DNA of 64,000 bases from DATFDN01 sp963767645 (lineage in GTDB: Bacteria > Pseudomonadota > Alphaproteobacteria > Acetobacterales > Acetobacteraceae). The stretch is from contig CAVYEW010000003.1 in NCBI GenBank assembly GCA_963767645.1, positions 310,001 to 374,000 on the forward strand. The letters run 5' to 3'. This document shows, in pieces, positions 26,580 to 35,311 of the stretch (position 1 is the first letter of the stretch; every line of letters begins with the position of its first letter). Made by a program: the position numbers and the translations under genes. Under the pieces are notes generated by a model. The model was not told the DNA's origin. It did not search any database and saw nothing but the letters and a program-made list of their open reading frames with translations.

Positions 26580-27668
26580 TTGGCCGAGCTTCCGCCCCTG
26601 CTCCGCATCGAGGGGGTGACGGTCCGCTTCGATGCGGTCACGGCGCTCGATTCGCTCGCCCTGGACATCAAGGCAGGGGAGCTGTTCGTGCTGCTGGGCG
26701 GGTCGGGGTCCGGCAAGACCACCCTGCTCCGCGTCATTGCCGGGTTCATTCGTCCGCAAGCGGGACGCATTCTTCTGGATGGAATTGATCTCGGTTCGTC
26801 GCCGCCACATCGACGGCCGGTGAACACGATGTTCCAATCCTACGCGCTGTTCCCGCACATGACGGTGGCGGGCAACATCGCATTCGGGTTGCGTCAGAAG
26901 GGCGCGAGCCGGCGCGAGGCGGCGGCGCGGGTGGACGAGATGCTGGAACTGGTGCGGCTGTCCGGCCTCGGCGCGCGCCGTCCGCACGAGTTGTCGGGCG
27001 GTCAACAACAGCGCGTGGCGTTGGCCCGCAGCCTGGCGCCGCGCCCGCGTCTGCTGCTGCTGGACGAGCCGCTCTCAGCGCTCGACCGAAACCTGCGCGA
27101 GCAGACCCGGCAGGAATTGGTGGGCCTGCAGCGCGCCCTGGGGACGACCTTCATCATGGTCACGCATGACCAGCACGAGGCGTTGTCGGCGGCAAGCCGG
27201 ATCGGGGTCATGCAGGAGGGACGACTGGCTCAGGTGGGCACGCCCGAGGAGATGTACGAGCGCCCGCGCAGCCGGTTCGTGGCGGAGTTCCTGGGCGCGG
27301 CCAACATCCTTTCTGCGACGGTCCGCGGCACCACGGCGGCTGGACTGATCCTGGAGCTGGACGGTACCGGCGCCCGCGCGGTCGCCGCATCGCCCGCCAT
27401 CTTCCCTGCCGGCGAGTCCGTGATGCTGGCGCTGCGGCCCGAGCGGCTGCGGCTGAACGCGGACGAGGGCACGAATTGCCTGGACGGCACGGCCGTCGAG
27501 GCGACCTATGGCGGGGAAAGCCTCGTGCAGGCCGTACGCCTGGCCAACGGAACCATGCTTCGGGCCGCCGTGCCACTGGACCGAGGTGTGGAGGCGCAGC
27601 GATTGGCGCCGGGAACCAGGGTGACGCTGTCCTGGGACAACGAAGCCGCGATCGTGCTTCCGGCATGA
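26580..27668 (+). CDS. Polyamine ABC transporter ATPase (PotG/PotA type)
   Basis: A 362-residue ATPase of the spermidine/putrescine importer. Visible motifs are Walker A GGSGSGKT, Q-loop FQSYALFPHM, signature LSGGQQQRVALARS, Walker B LLLLDEPLSALD and switch TFIMVTHDQHEA. The C-terminal TOBE domain (MLALRPERL onwards) is typical of the PotA/PotG group. The start is TTG at 26580, 4 bases after the binding-protein gene. The stop overlaps the next start as ATGA, indicating coupled translation. Confidence 0.92.
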   Translation: MAELPPLLRIEGVTVRFDAVTALDSLALDIKAGELFVLLGGSGSGKTTLLRVIAGFIRPQAGRILLDGIDLGSSPPHRRPVNTMFQSYALFPHMTVAGNIAFGLRQKGASRREAAARVDEMLELVRLSGLGARRPHELSGGQQQRVALARSLAPRPRLLLLDEPLSALDRNLREQTRQELVGLQRALGTTFIMVTHDQHEALSAASRIGVMQEGRLAQVGTPEEMYERPRSRFVAEFLGAANILSATVRGTTAAGLILELDGTGARAVAASPAIFPAGESVMLALRPERLRLNADEGTNCLDGTAVEATYGGESLVQAVRLANGTMLRAAVPLDRGVEAQRLAPGTRVTLSWDNEAAIVLPA

Positions 27669-28555
27669 GGCAATCCGGTCGCACAGCGGCGCTGATGCCC
27701 GTCTGGGCCTGGCTCGCGCTGTTCCTGTTCGTCCCGCTCGCGACCGTGCTGAAAATCGCATGGTCGGAATCGGCTGACGCGGTGCCGCCTTATGCGCCCC
27801 TGCTGGTGACGGATGCCGGGGTTCGGCTGCACGCGAGCGCCGAGGCATTCGTGCAGGTGCTGACCGATCCACTCTACCGACGGGCGCTGGCCTTGAGCCT
27901 GAAGGTGGCCGGCCTCTCCACGATCCTGTGCCTCGCGGTCGGATATCCGATGGCGCTTGCCATTGCGCGTGCGCCGGCGCGTCGGCAAGGATTGCTGCTG
28001 ATCCTGGTCATGTTGCCGTTCTGGACCGGGTTCCTGATGCGCCTGAACGCCTGGATCGGGCTGCTGCAGGACGGCGGCTGGATCGCCGGCGCGCTTGCCT
28101 GGCTGGGCATGCGGCCGGCGCCTCATCTGCTCTATACCGAAACGGCTTTGTATCTTGGACTGGTCTATACCTATTTGCCCTTTATGGTGCTGCCGCTATA
28201 CGCGCGGCTCTCCAAGCTTGACATGACGCTGGTAGATGCGGCGGCGGATCTGGGTGCCTCGCCAACACGGGTGTTTCTGGCCATTACCTTGCCGTTGTCG
28301 CTGCCCGGCGTGTGGGCGGGCGTGCTGCTCGTGTTTGTTCCCGCTTTAGGGGAATACGTGATTCCGGAGCTGCTGGGCGGCCCGCAGGCGCAGATGCTTG
28401 GACGGGTCTTGTGGGAAGAATTCTTCGCCAACCGCGATTGGCCGACCGCATCGGCGCTGGCCGTCATCATGCTGGCCCTGCTGGCCTTGGCGGCAGCGGC
28501 CGGGGCGGCGGCGCGGCGCTTCGCTCGAATGGCCCGGCGAGCCCGCGCCCTGTGA
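27665..28555 (+). CDS. Polyamine ABC transporter permease (PotH/PotB type)
   Basis: A 296-residue inner-membrane permease with about six helices, the first at residues 10-31. The cytoplasmic EAA loop is DAAADLGASPTRVFLAITLPL, followed by GVWAGVLLVFVPALGEYVIPELLGG, characteristic of PotH/PotB. Start ATG overlaps the ATPase stop; its stop overlaps the following GTG start, so the transporter genes form one coupled operon. Confidence 0.92.
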   Translation: MRQSGRTAALMPVWAWLALFLFVPLATVLKIAWSESADAVPPYAPLLVTDAGVRLHASAEAFVQVLTDPLYRRALALSLKVAGLSTILCLAVGYPMALAIARAPARRQGLLLILVMLPFWTGFLMRLNAWIGLLQDGGWIAGALAWLGMRPAPHLLYTETALYLGLVYTYLPFMVLPLYARLSKLDMTLVDAAADLGASPTRVFLAITLPLSLPGVWAGVLLVFVPALGEYVIPELLGGPQAQMLGRVLWEEFFANRDWPTASALAVIMLALLALAAAAGAAARRFARMARRARAL

Positions 28556-29376
28556 CCCGCCCCGGGCCACTGATAGCTTGGCTGATCGGCTGCTATGTCT
28601 TTCTGTATGCGCCGATCGCGTTTCTGATCGCGTTGAGCTTCAACGACGCGCGCCTTGTCACTGCCTGGACGGGGTTCTCGACGCGCTGGTACGTGGTGCT
28701 CTGGCATGATCGCACCTTGATAGAGGCGGCAGCGTTGTCGCTGCGCGTTGCCGCGATATCGGCGACGCTGGCGCTGATCATCGGCACGCTCGCCGGATAC
28801 GCGCTGGCCCGGTTTCCCCAATTTCCAGGCCGGACATTGTTCCAGTCCTCTCTCGCCGCCCCATTGGTGATGCCTGAAGTCATTACAGGACTGTCGCTGC
28901 TGCTGCTGTTCGTGGCTTTGGAACAGACCGTGGGCTGGCCGGCGCGGCGCGGCGTGCTGACGGTCACGCTGGCGCATGCCTCCGTCTCGGCCGCCTATGT
29001 TGCCGTCGTAATCCGTGCGCGCTTGGTCGATACACCGCCCGAGCTGGAGCAGGCGGCGATGGATTTATATGCGCCGCCCTGGCGGGCTTTCGCGTTGGTC
29101 ACAGTGCCGCTGCTCGCGCCGGCTCTGGTTTCGGGCTGGCTGCTTGCCTTCACGCTGTCGCTTGATGACGTGGTGGTGGCAAGCTTCACCACCGGCCCCG
29201 GCGCCTCCACGCTGCCGATGGTGGTGTTCTCGTCCGTGCGGCTGGGGCCGACGCCGGAGCTCTATGCGCTGGCGACGATCATCGTGAGTGTGGTGGCCGT
29301 TGTGCTGCTGGGAGGCTGGCGGCTGTGGCAGAGCGGCGTATTCGGAGCGATTGCCGGCGGGCGCCCTGTTCGGTAG
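28552..29376 (+). CDS. Polyamine ABC transporter permease (PotI/PotC type)
   Basis: A 274-residue second permease of the importer. The N-terminal helix contains YVFLYAPIAFLIALSFND, a PotC/PotI signature. Later landmarks are APLVMPEVITGLSLL, the EAA loop AAMDLYAPPWRAFALVTVPLL and FTLSLDDVVVASFTTGPG. The start is the GTG at 28552 overlapping the previous stop (GTGA). It completes the potFGHI-like operon. The aminotransferase gene begins 32 bases later and may be co-transcribed. Confidence 0.92.
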   Translation: MTRPGPLIAWLIGCYVFLYAPIAFLIALSFNDARLVTAWTGFSTRWYVVLWHDRTLIEAAALSLRVAAISATLALIIGTLAGYALARFPQFPGRTLFQSSLAAPLVMPEVITGLSLLLLFVALEQTVGWPARRGVLTVTLAHASVSAAYVAVVIRARLVDTPPELEQAAMDLYAPPWRAFALVTVPLLAPALVSGWLLAFTLSLDDVVVASFTTGPGASTLPMVVFSSVRLGPTPELYALATIIVSVVAVVLLGGWRLWQSGVFGAIAGGRPVR

Positions 29377-29408
29377 GGTCCGCCGCTTTGCACAACCGAG
29401 CGAGTTCC

Positions 29409-30611
29409 ATGCGCCTGACCGCCGACCGCCTGGACCGGATCAGCCCCAGCCTGACCATCGCCGTGGCCACGAAGGCGCGGCAACTCCAGGCTGCGGGGCG
29501 GGACGTCATCAGCCTCTCCGCCGGCGAGCCTGATTTCGACACGCCGCGCAACGTCAAGCAGGCGGCAATCGCCGCAATCGAGGCGGGCGAGACGAAATAT
29601 ACCGATGTGGCCGGAACGCCGAAGCTCCGCCAGGCGGTCGCGGCCAAGTTCAAGCGGGATTCCGGGATCGACTACAAGCCGGAGGAAATCATCATCTCGA
29701 CCGGGGGCAAGCAGGTGATCTTCAACGCCATGCTGGCAACCTTGAACCAGGGCGACGAGGTCATCATCCCGAGCCCCTGCTGGGTCAGTTACCCCGACAT
29801 CGTCGCCCTGGCCGACGGAAAGCCGGTGCTGGTTCCGTGCGGGCAGAACGCCGGCTTCAAGTTGCGCGCCGAGGAGCTGGAGGCGGCGATCACGCCGGCC
29901 ACGCGCTGGCTCATGCTCAACAATCCCTGCAACCCGACCGGCGCGGCCTACAGCGCCGACGAGTTGCGGCCGATCTGCCACGTGCTGATGCGCCACCCGG
30001 ATGTCTGGGTGTTCACCGATGACATCTACGAGAAGCTCGCCTATGGCGGATTCAGGCCGGCGACGATCCTGGAGGTGGAGCCGGGGCTGCGGGCGCGCAC
30101 GGTGACGATGAACGGCTGTTCCAAGGCGTACGCGATGACCGGCTGGCGCATCGGGTTCGCCGGCGCTCCCGTGCCGCTCATCAAGGCGATGGACAAGCTG
30201 CAAAGCCAGTCCACCTCCAACCCGTCCTCGATCGGGCAGGCGGCGGCGGTGGAGGCGCTGAACGGGCCGCAGGACTCCGTCGCCGCCATGGCCCGGATCT
30301 ATGAGCAGCGGCGCGATCTGATCGTGGATGCGCTCAACCGCGCGCCCGGCATCACCTGCCATCGGCCGGAGGGCGCGTTCTACGTCTTTCCCGGTATCCA
30401 TGGCTGCATCGGCCGTACCACGCGCGGCGGCGCCAGGATCACCGACGACGAGGCGTTCGTGACGGCGCTGCTGGAAGAGGAGGGCGTGGCCACGGTGCAT
30501 GGCGCGGCGTTCTGCTATCCGGGGCATTTCCGCATCAGCTATGCCACCGGGACCGAGCTGCTGGAGGAGGCGGGCCGGCGCATCCAGCGCTTCTGCGAAG
30601 GGATGTCCTGA
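29409..30611 (+). CDS. PLP-dependent aminotransferase, class I/II (aspartate aminotransferase type), copy 1
   Basis: A 400-residue fold-type I aminotransferase of the AspC/AatA I-gamma group. Landmarks are ISLSAGEPDFDTP, STGGKQVIFNAM, LMLNNPCNPTGAAYS, TDDIYEKLAYGG and the PLP lysine in GCSKAYAMTGWRIGF. The C-terminal arginine motif is YPGHFRISYATG. The family usually transfers amino groups between aspartate, tyrosine or prephenate and 2-oxoglutarate; the specific substrate cannot be told. Its stop overlaps the ATG of a paralogous copy. Confidence 0.9.
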   Translation: MRLTADRLDRISPSLTIAVATKARQLQAAGRDVISLSAGEPDFDTPRNVKQAAIAAIEAGETKYTDVAGTPKLRQAVAAKFKRDSGIDYKPEEIIISTGGKQVIFNAMLATLNQGDEVIIPSPCWVSYPDIVALADGKPVLVPCGQNAGFKLRAEELEAAITPATRWLMLNNPCNPTGAAYSADELRPICHVLMRHPDVWVFTDDIYEKLAYGGFRPATILEVEPGLRARTVTMNGCSKAYAMTGWRIGFAGAPVPLIKAMDKLQSQSTSNPSSIGQAAAVEALNGPQDSVAAMARIYEQRRDLIVDALNRAPGITCHRPEGAFYVFPGIHGCIGRTTRGGARITDDEAFVTALLEEEGVATVHGAAFCYPGHFRISYATGTELLEEAGRRIQRFCEGMS

Positions 30612-31813
30612 TGCCGGCGCTGGCCGCGCGCCTCGGCCGTGCCCAGGTGGCGGCCAGCACCACCATGACAATGCGCGCGCGTGAACTGCGCGCGCAGGGC
30701 GTGGACGTGGTCGCGTTGACTTTGGGCGAGCCCGCCTTTCCGACGCCGCGCCAGGCGATCGAGGCCGGCTATCAGGCGGCGCTGCGCGGGGAGACGAAAT
30801 ATCCGCCGCAGGACGGTGTGCCGGCGCTGAAGCAGGCCGTCCAGCGCAAGTTCCGCCGCGACAACGGGCTTGAGTTCGCCCTCGACGAGATCGCCGTCTC
30901 CAACGGCGGCAAGCAGGCCATCTTCAACGCACTCGCCGCGACCGTCGATCCCGGCGACGAGGTCGTGATCCCGGTGCCGTCCTGGAACGCCTATCCGCTG
31001 ATGACCCGGTTGCTGGACGGAAGACCGGTATTCGTCGCCTGCCCGCAGAACAACGGCTTCAAGCCGCGCGCCGAGGACATCGCACAGGCGATCACGCCGC
31101 GCAGCAAATGGCTGGTCCTCAATAACCCGAACAACCCCTCGGGCGCGGCCTGCTCGGCCGACGAGCTTACCGCCATCGCCGAGGTCATGCGCCGGCACCC
31201 GGATGTCTGGATCATGTCCGATGACATGTACGAGCATCTGGTGTTCGACGGGTTCCGTCACGCCACGATGGCCGCCATCGCGCCCGACCTGCGGGACCGC
31301 GTGCTGACCATCAGCGGCGTGTCCAAGACCTACGCGATGACCGGCTGGCGGATCGGCTTCGCCGCCGGGCCGCGGGCGCTGATCAAGGCCATGGTCAACA
31401 TGCAGGGGCAGGTGACGGCCGGGGTCTCCACGGTGGGGCAGGTTGCGGCGGCGGCCGCGCTGGACGGCCCACAGGACGGCATCGGCGAGATGGTCACGGC
31501 ATATCAGCGGCGGCGCGACATGGCCGTGGAGATGCTGAACGCCTGCCGCGGCGTGAACTGCCACAAGCCGGAAGGCGCGTTCTACGTATTTCCCAACATC
31601 GCCGGGTGCCTGGATCGGATCACGCCGGCCGGGCGCCGGATCGGCACCGACGCGGACTTCGCCCTGGCCTTGCTGGAGGAGGCGCATGTCGCGCTGGTGC
31701 CCGGCGCGTCGTACGGCATGAGCCCGTACGTGCGCGTCAGCACCGCCTCCGAGGAGGCGGTGCTGGCCGAGGGGTGCCGGCGCATCCGGGCCTTCTGCGA
31801 GGCGCTGACGTGA
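30611..31813 (+). CDS. PLP-dependent aminotransferase, class I/II, copy 2 (tandem paralogue)
   Basis: A 400-residue paralogue of the preceding gene, of identical length and motif order: LTLGEPAFPTP, SNGGKQAIFNALAA, LVLNNPNNPSGAACS, SDDMYEHLVFDG, the PLP lysine in GVSKTYAMTGWRIGF and SPYVRVSTAS with the substrate-binding arginine. The N-terminal GEP(D/A)F loop differs (GEPAF against GEPDF), suggesting that specificity has diverged. The start overlaps the end of copy 1. The stop overlaps the GTG of the downstream acetyltransferase. Confidence 0.9.
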   Translation: MPALAARLGRAQVAASTTMTMRARELRAQGVDVVALTLGEPAFPTPRQAIEAGYQAALRGETKYPPQDGVPALKQAVQRKFRRDNGLEFALDEIAVSNGGKQAIFNALAATVDPGDEVVIPVPSWNAYPLMTRLLDGRPVFVACPQNNGFKPRAEDIAQAITPRSKWLVLNNPNNPSGAACSADELTAIAEVMRRHPDVWIMSDDMYEHLVFDGFRHATMAAIAPDLRDRVLTISGVSKTYAMTGWRIGFAAGPRALIKAMVNMQGQVTAGVSTVGQVAAAAALDGPQDGIGEMVTAYQRRRDMAVEMLNACRGVNCHKPEGAFYVFPNIAGCLDRITPAGRRIGTDADFALALLEEAHVALVPGASYGMSPYVRVSTASEEAVLAEGCRRIRAFCEALT

Positions 31814-32814
31814 GTGCGGCGCCGGAGGCGGTGATCCGCCCCGGCCGCGACGAGGATGCCGAGGGGTTCATCGCGCTGATCGGCGCATGCTGGGCCGAGT
31901 ATCCGGGCTGCGTCATGGACCTTGATGGCGAGGTGCCGGAGCTGCGTGCGCTGGCGAGCCACATGCGCGACCAAGGCGGCGCACTGTGGACGGCCGAGCT
32001 TGCTGGGCAGGTAGTGGGGACGGTCGGAGCCTATCCCGAGGAAGAGGACGGCTGGGCGATCTCCCGCATGTACCTGGACCGCTCGTTGCGCGGCACCGGC
32101 CTCGCCGACCGTCTTCTGGACCGGGCGGAGACCTACGCCATGGAGGCTGGAGCGCAGCGCCTCGCGCTGTGGTCGGATACGAGGTTTGAACGGGCGCACC
32201 GCTTCTATGAGCGGCGAAGCTATGTCCGGTCCGGGCCGATACGCGCGCTCCACGACCTGTCGAACACGATCGAGTTCCGCTACGCCAAGCCAGTCCAGGG
32301 CATCGAGGTGCTCGGCCCGGCGGCAGCGGCCTCGGCCGAAGGGAGACTGGCTGAGATCCTGCGCGCCTGTGTCGATGCCGGTGCCTCGATCTCGTTCCTG
32401 CCCCCGTTGGCGAAGGCGACCGCGCGCGGCTTCTGGCGGCGCGCAGCCGCCGCGGCGGCGGCCGGGGAGTGCGCGATCCTGGCGGCCTGGGCAGACGGGG
32501 TGCTGGTCGGCACGGTGACGCTCGACCTCGCGACTCCGCCGAACCAGCCGCATCGGGCGGAGATCGCCAAGCTGCTGGTGCATCCCGCGCGCCGCCGCCA
32601 GGGTCTGGCGCGGGCGCTGATGGGGTGCGCCGAAGCGGAGGCAGCGCGGCGGGGAAGGCGCCTGCTCACGCTGGACACGCGCGCGGGCGATCTGGCTGAG
32701 GGTCTCTATCGCGCGATGGGCTGGCGGGAGGCCGGCCGCATCCCGGGCTATGCGCTCGACGCGGACGGCACGGAATACGACACGGTGCTGTTCTACAAGC
32801 GAGGCGATGCGTGA
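31810..32814 (+). CDS. Protein with two GNAT acetyltransferase domains
   Basis: A 334-residue protein with two GNAT domains. The first (residues about 8-155) contains SRMYLDRSLRGTGLADRLLDRAE and the ALWSDTRFERAHRFYERRSY tail. The second (about 165-330) contains IAKLLVHPARRRQGLARALMGCAE and LYRAMGWREAG. Both acetyl-CoA-binding motifs (RxxGxA/L) look functional. The GTG start overlaps the aminotransferase stop, so it is coupled to the aminotransferase pair. The substrate is unknown; context suggests an amino acid or amine. Confidence 0.83.
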   Translation: MSAAPEAVIRPGRDEDAEGFIALIGACWAEYPGCVMDLDGEVPELRALASHMRDQGGALWTAELAGQVVGTVGAYPEEEDGWAISRMYLDRSLRGTGLADRLLDRAETYAMEAGAQRLALWSDTRFERAHRFYERRSYVRSGPIRALHDLSNTIEFRYAKPVQGIEVLGPAAAASAEGRLAEILRACVDAGASISFLPPLAKATARGFWRRAAAAAAAGECAILAAWADGVLVGTVTLDLATPPNQPHRAEIAKLLVHPARRRQGLARALMGCAEAEAARRGRRLLTLDTRAGDLAEGLYRAMGWREAGRIPGYALDADGTEYDTVLFYKRGDA

Positions 32815-32822
32815 GCCGAGGC

Positions 32823-33506
32823 CTACATCTGGACCACTTCGGACAGCTCGAACGTAGCTCCTGGCGGGTTCTCGCCAATCCGCAAGGTGGTCTTGCTGGG
32901 GAAGATGTACGGCGGCACCGGTAAGTTGTTGGGTGCCGGCACGTTGGAGTACACCCGTCCGGCGAGGTCGTATTTGGAGCCGTGGCAAGGGCAGAAATAG
33001 CCGCCTGGCCAATTAGGCACGGGATCGGTTGCGCTGGGTTTCGGCACATAGGCCGGCAGGCAGCCGAGATGGGTGCAGATGCCGACCATCACTGCGAATT
33101 CGGGATTGACCGAGCGGTGCCAGTTGACCGCGTAGGGGGGTTGCTGGAGCGCCTTGGAATTGGGATCGGCGAGCAGAGAGACGACCTTCGGATCCTGCAA
33201 CGTCTTCAGCATCTCAGGCGTGCGATTGACGATCAGGATAGGATCGCCGCGCCAGCGGACCACGATCTGCTGGCCCGGTTCGACCTTGCTAATGTCGAGG
33301 TCGATCGGCGCACCGGCGGCGATCACGTCGGCTGCCGGGTTCATCGTGTCGATGAACGACCACGCCACGGCGGCGGCGCCGATGAATGTGAAGGCGCCGG
33401 TGACGAGGCTGAGGAAGTCGCGCCGCGTTCCCTCCGGCCCGGAGCCGTGTCCCTCAGGCCCGTTCGGACCGGGTCCAGCCGGGTGAAGCGTGGTGGTTGA
33501 GGACAT
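32823..33506 (-). CDS. petA: Rieske iron-sulfur subunit of the cytochrome bc1 complex (orphan)
   Basis: A 227-residue Rieske protein carrying the 2Fe-2S cluster that passes electrons from ubiquinol to cytochrome c1. A twin-arginine signal anchor (RRDFL near residue 28) is followed by a helix at 35-52. The cluster boxes are CTHLGC (144-149) and CPCHGS (172-177), giving ligands C144, H146, C172 and H175 and a disulfide C149-C174. The N-terminal extension is glycine/proline rich. Cytochrome b and c1 genes, normally directly downstream, are absent: the next gene is convergent. Confidence 0.94.
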   Translation of the reverse strand: MSSTTTLHPAGPGPNGPEGHGSGPEGTRRDFLSLVTGAFTFIGAAAVAWSFIDTMNPAADVIAAGAPIDLDISKVEPGQQIVVRWRGDPILIVNRTPEMLKTLQDPKVVSLLADPNSKALQQPPYAVNWHRSVNPEFAVMVGICTHLGCLPAYVPKPSATDPVPNWPGGYFCPCHGSKYDLAGRVYSNVPAPNNLPVPPYIFPSKTTLRIGENPPGATFELSEVVQM

Positions 33507-33605
33507 CCTTTAACTCCCATCCCAGGGCGCATCGGCTCCGCCCTGTCGCGGAAGCGCAAAATCCGCCATGTTCCCGCGCGGATCAACCCGGGAAATGAGG
33601 CTGGC

Positions 33606-34115
33606 ATGATCACGCCTGCTTTCGCGCGCACGATGGCGGCCTACAATTCCGAGATGAACCGGCGCTTGTATGCCGCCGCCGACGCGCTGGGCGATGCAGA
33701 GCGCCGGGCCGACCGGGGCGCGTTCTGGTCCTCGATCCACGGCACGCTATGCCATCTGGTCTGGGCGGACCGAACCTGGATGTCGCGGTTCGCGGGCTGG
33801 CCGAAGCCTCCCACGGCACAACGCGACAGCGCGACGATGATCGAGGACTGGAACGCGCTGCGCGCCGCGCGGGCGGAGACCGACGCGGCCATCGAGGCCT
33901 GGACGGCGAGGCTGGACGAGGACTGGCTGGCGCAGGACCTGATCTGGTTCAGCGGCGCGGCCCAGCGGGAAGTACGCAAGCCGCGCGGCTTCATGCTGGC
34001 GCATTTCTTCAATCATCAGACCCATCATCGCGGCCAGGCGCACGCGCTGCTGACGCAATGCGGGCAGGAAACGGGAGACACCGATCTGCCGATTGTGATC
34101 CGTGGGCCGCTCTAG
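33606..34115 (+). CDS. DinB family protein
   Basis: A 169-residue four-helix DinB/YfiT-like protein. Its likely metal-binding histidines are in GTLCHLVWADRTW and the HFFNHQTHHRGQAH motif near the C-terminus. Family members are metal-dependent thiol transferases or related enzymes; most lack a known substrate. It starts 100 bases from the divergent petA and ends 5 bases from the convergent folE stop. Confidence 0.87.
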   Translation: MITPAFARTMAAYNSEMNRRLYAAADALGDAERRADRGAFWSSIHGTLCHLVWADRTWMSRFAGWPKPPTAQRDSATMIEDWNALRAARAETDAAIEAWTARLDEDWLAQDLIWFSGAAQREVRKPRGFMLAHFFNHQTHHRGQAHALLTQCGQETGDTDLPIVIRGPL

Positions 34116-34119
34116 ACGT

Positions 34120-34755
34120 TCAGGCGTTGCTGATCCCGGAGCCGTGCGAGCCGATCAAGGCGAGAAGCTCGCGCCGCGTGTTGGGATCATCGCGGAAGGC
34201 ACCCAGCAGGCGGCTCGTCACCATCGTCGCGCCGGGCTTGTGGATACCGCGCGTGGTCATGCACTGGTGCGCGGCCTCGATCATCACCGCCACGCCGCGC
34301 GGCTGCAGCACGTCCTGGATGGTGTTGGCGATCTGCGCCGTGAGTTTTTCCTGAATCTGCAAGCGCTTGGCATAGGCCTCCACGACCCTGGCGAGCTTGC
34401 TGATCCCGACTACGCGCCGGTGCGGCAGGTACGCGACATGGGCGCGGCCGATGATCGGCGCCATGTGGTGCTCGCAATGGCTTTCGACACGGATGTCGCG
34501 CAGCAGCACGATCTCGTCGTAGCCGTCGGTCTCCTCGAAGGTGCGCTCCAGCAGCGCCACCGGATCGACGTGATAGCCGCTGAAGAACTCGGCGTAGGCG
34601 CGGGCGACGCGCGAGGGGGTGTCCTGGAGGCCCTCCCGGGTCGGGTCGTCGCCCGCCCATCTCAGCAGGGTTCGGACCGCCGCCTCGGCCTCCTCGCGGG
34701 TCGGCCGCCTTGTCTCCGCGGCGCCGCGCGCCTTTCGGGCGCCGAGATCGTCCAC
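34120..34755 (-). CDS. folE: GTP cyclohydrolase I
   Basis: A 211-residue enzyme that converts GTP to dihydroneopterin triphosphate for folate or pterin synthesis. Landmarks are DDPTREGLQDTPSRVARAY, the zinc/active-site segment VESHCEHHMAPIIGRAHV, YLPHRRVVGISKLAR, and the second zinc cysteine in HQCMTTRGI. Start chosen at GTG 34755, preceded by GGAGAGG on its strand. A GTG at 34845 overlapping the apaG end is possible and would add 30 unconserved residues. Confidence 0.93.
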   Translation of the reverse strand: MDDLGARKARGAAETRRPTREEAEAAVRTLLRWAGDDPTREGLQDTPSRVARAYAEFFSGYHVDPVALLERTFEETDGYDEIVLLRDIRVESHCEHHMAPIIGRAHVAYLPHRRVVGISKLARVVEAYAKRLQIQEKLTAQIANTIQDVLQPRGVAVMIEAAHQCMTTRGIHKPGATMVTSRLLGAFRDDPNTRRELLALIGSHGSGISNA

Positions 34756-34828
34756 CAAGCCTCTCCGTATTGCGTGCCGTTGTGAAGGGTTATGGAACGG
34801 CTCGTCGGGACGGGCAACCGGCGCGTGC

Positions 34829-35233
34829 TCAGTGCACCTGCCCACCCTGATGAGGGCTGTCCAAGCTGAAGGCGGGGATCGCCACGTCGAATGTCTCGCC
34901 GGAGGCGGGCACGCTCATATGGTAGGCGCCCATCATGAAGCCGGAGGGCGTGTCGAGCGGGGTGGCGGAGGTGTATTCGAAGCTTTCCCCCGGCTCCAGC
35001 AGCGGCTGCTCGCCCATCACGCCGGGGCCGTGGACGTGCTGGGTTCGGCCGCGGGCATCGGTGATCCGCCAGGTGCGCTTCATCAACTGGACCGGCGCCC
35101 GGCCATTATTCTCGATCTTCACGCGGTACGCCCAGAAGAAGTGATTTTCCTCCGGCCGGGACTGATCCTCCAGGAAGAAGGAACGAACGGAGACGCGGAT
35201 GCCGCGGGTGGTCTTGATGTAATCGGCGGCCAT
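34829..35233 (-). CDS. apaG: ApaG family protein
   Basis: A 134-residue single-domain immunoglobulin-like protein. The family signatures are SFFLEDQSRPEENHFFWAY, RTWRITDARG, the VHGPGVMGEQP loop (GxGVxG) and PSGFMMGAYHM. ApaG is linked to Co2+ resistance and Mg2+ efflux in Salmonella, but the biochemical role is unsettled. It lies upstream of folE on the same strand, with 73 bases to the preferred folE start. Confidence 0.93.
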   Translation of the reverse strand: MAADYIKTTRGIRVSVRSFFLEDQSRPEENHFFWAYRVKIENNGRAPVQLMKRTWRITDARGRTQHVHGPGVMGEQPLLEPGESFEYTSATPLDTPSGFMMGAYHMSVPASGETFDVAIPAFSLDSPHQGGQVH

Positions 35234-35311
35234 CGTCGGATCGCCTTTGTCTTGCCCTTGCCATGCCTCACACAGCTTAACGCGCCCGGCCCCGGAAGGT
35301 TCTGACTCCGC

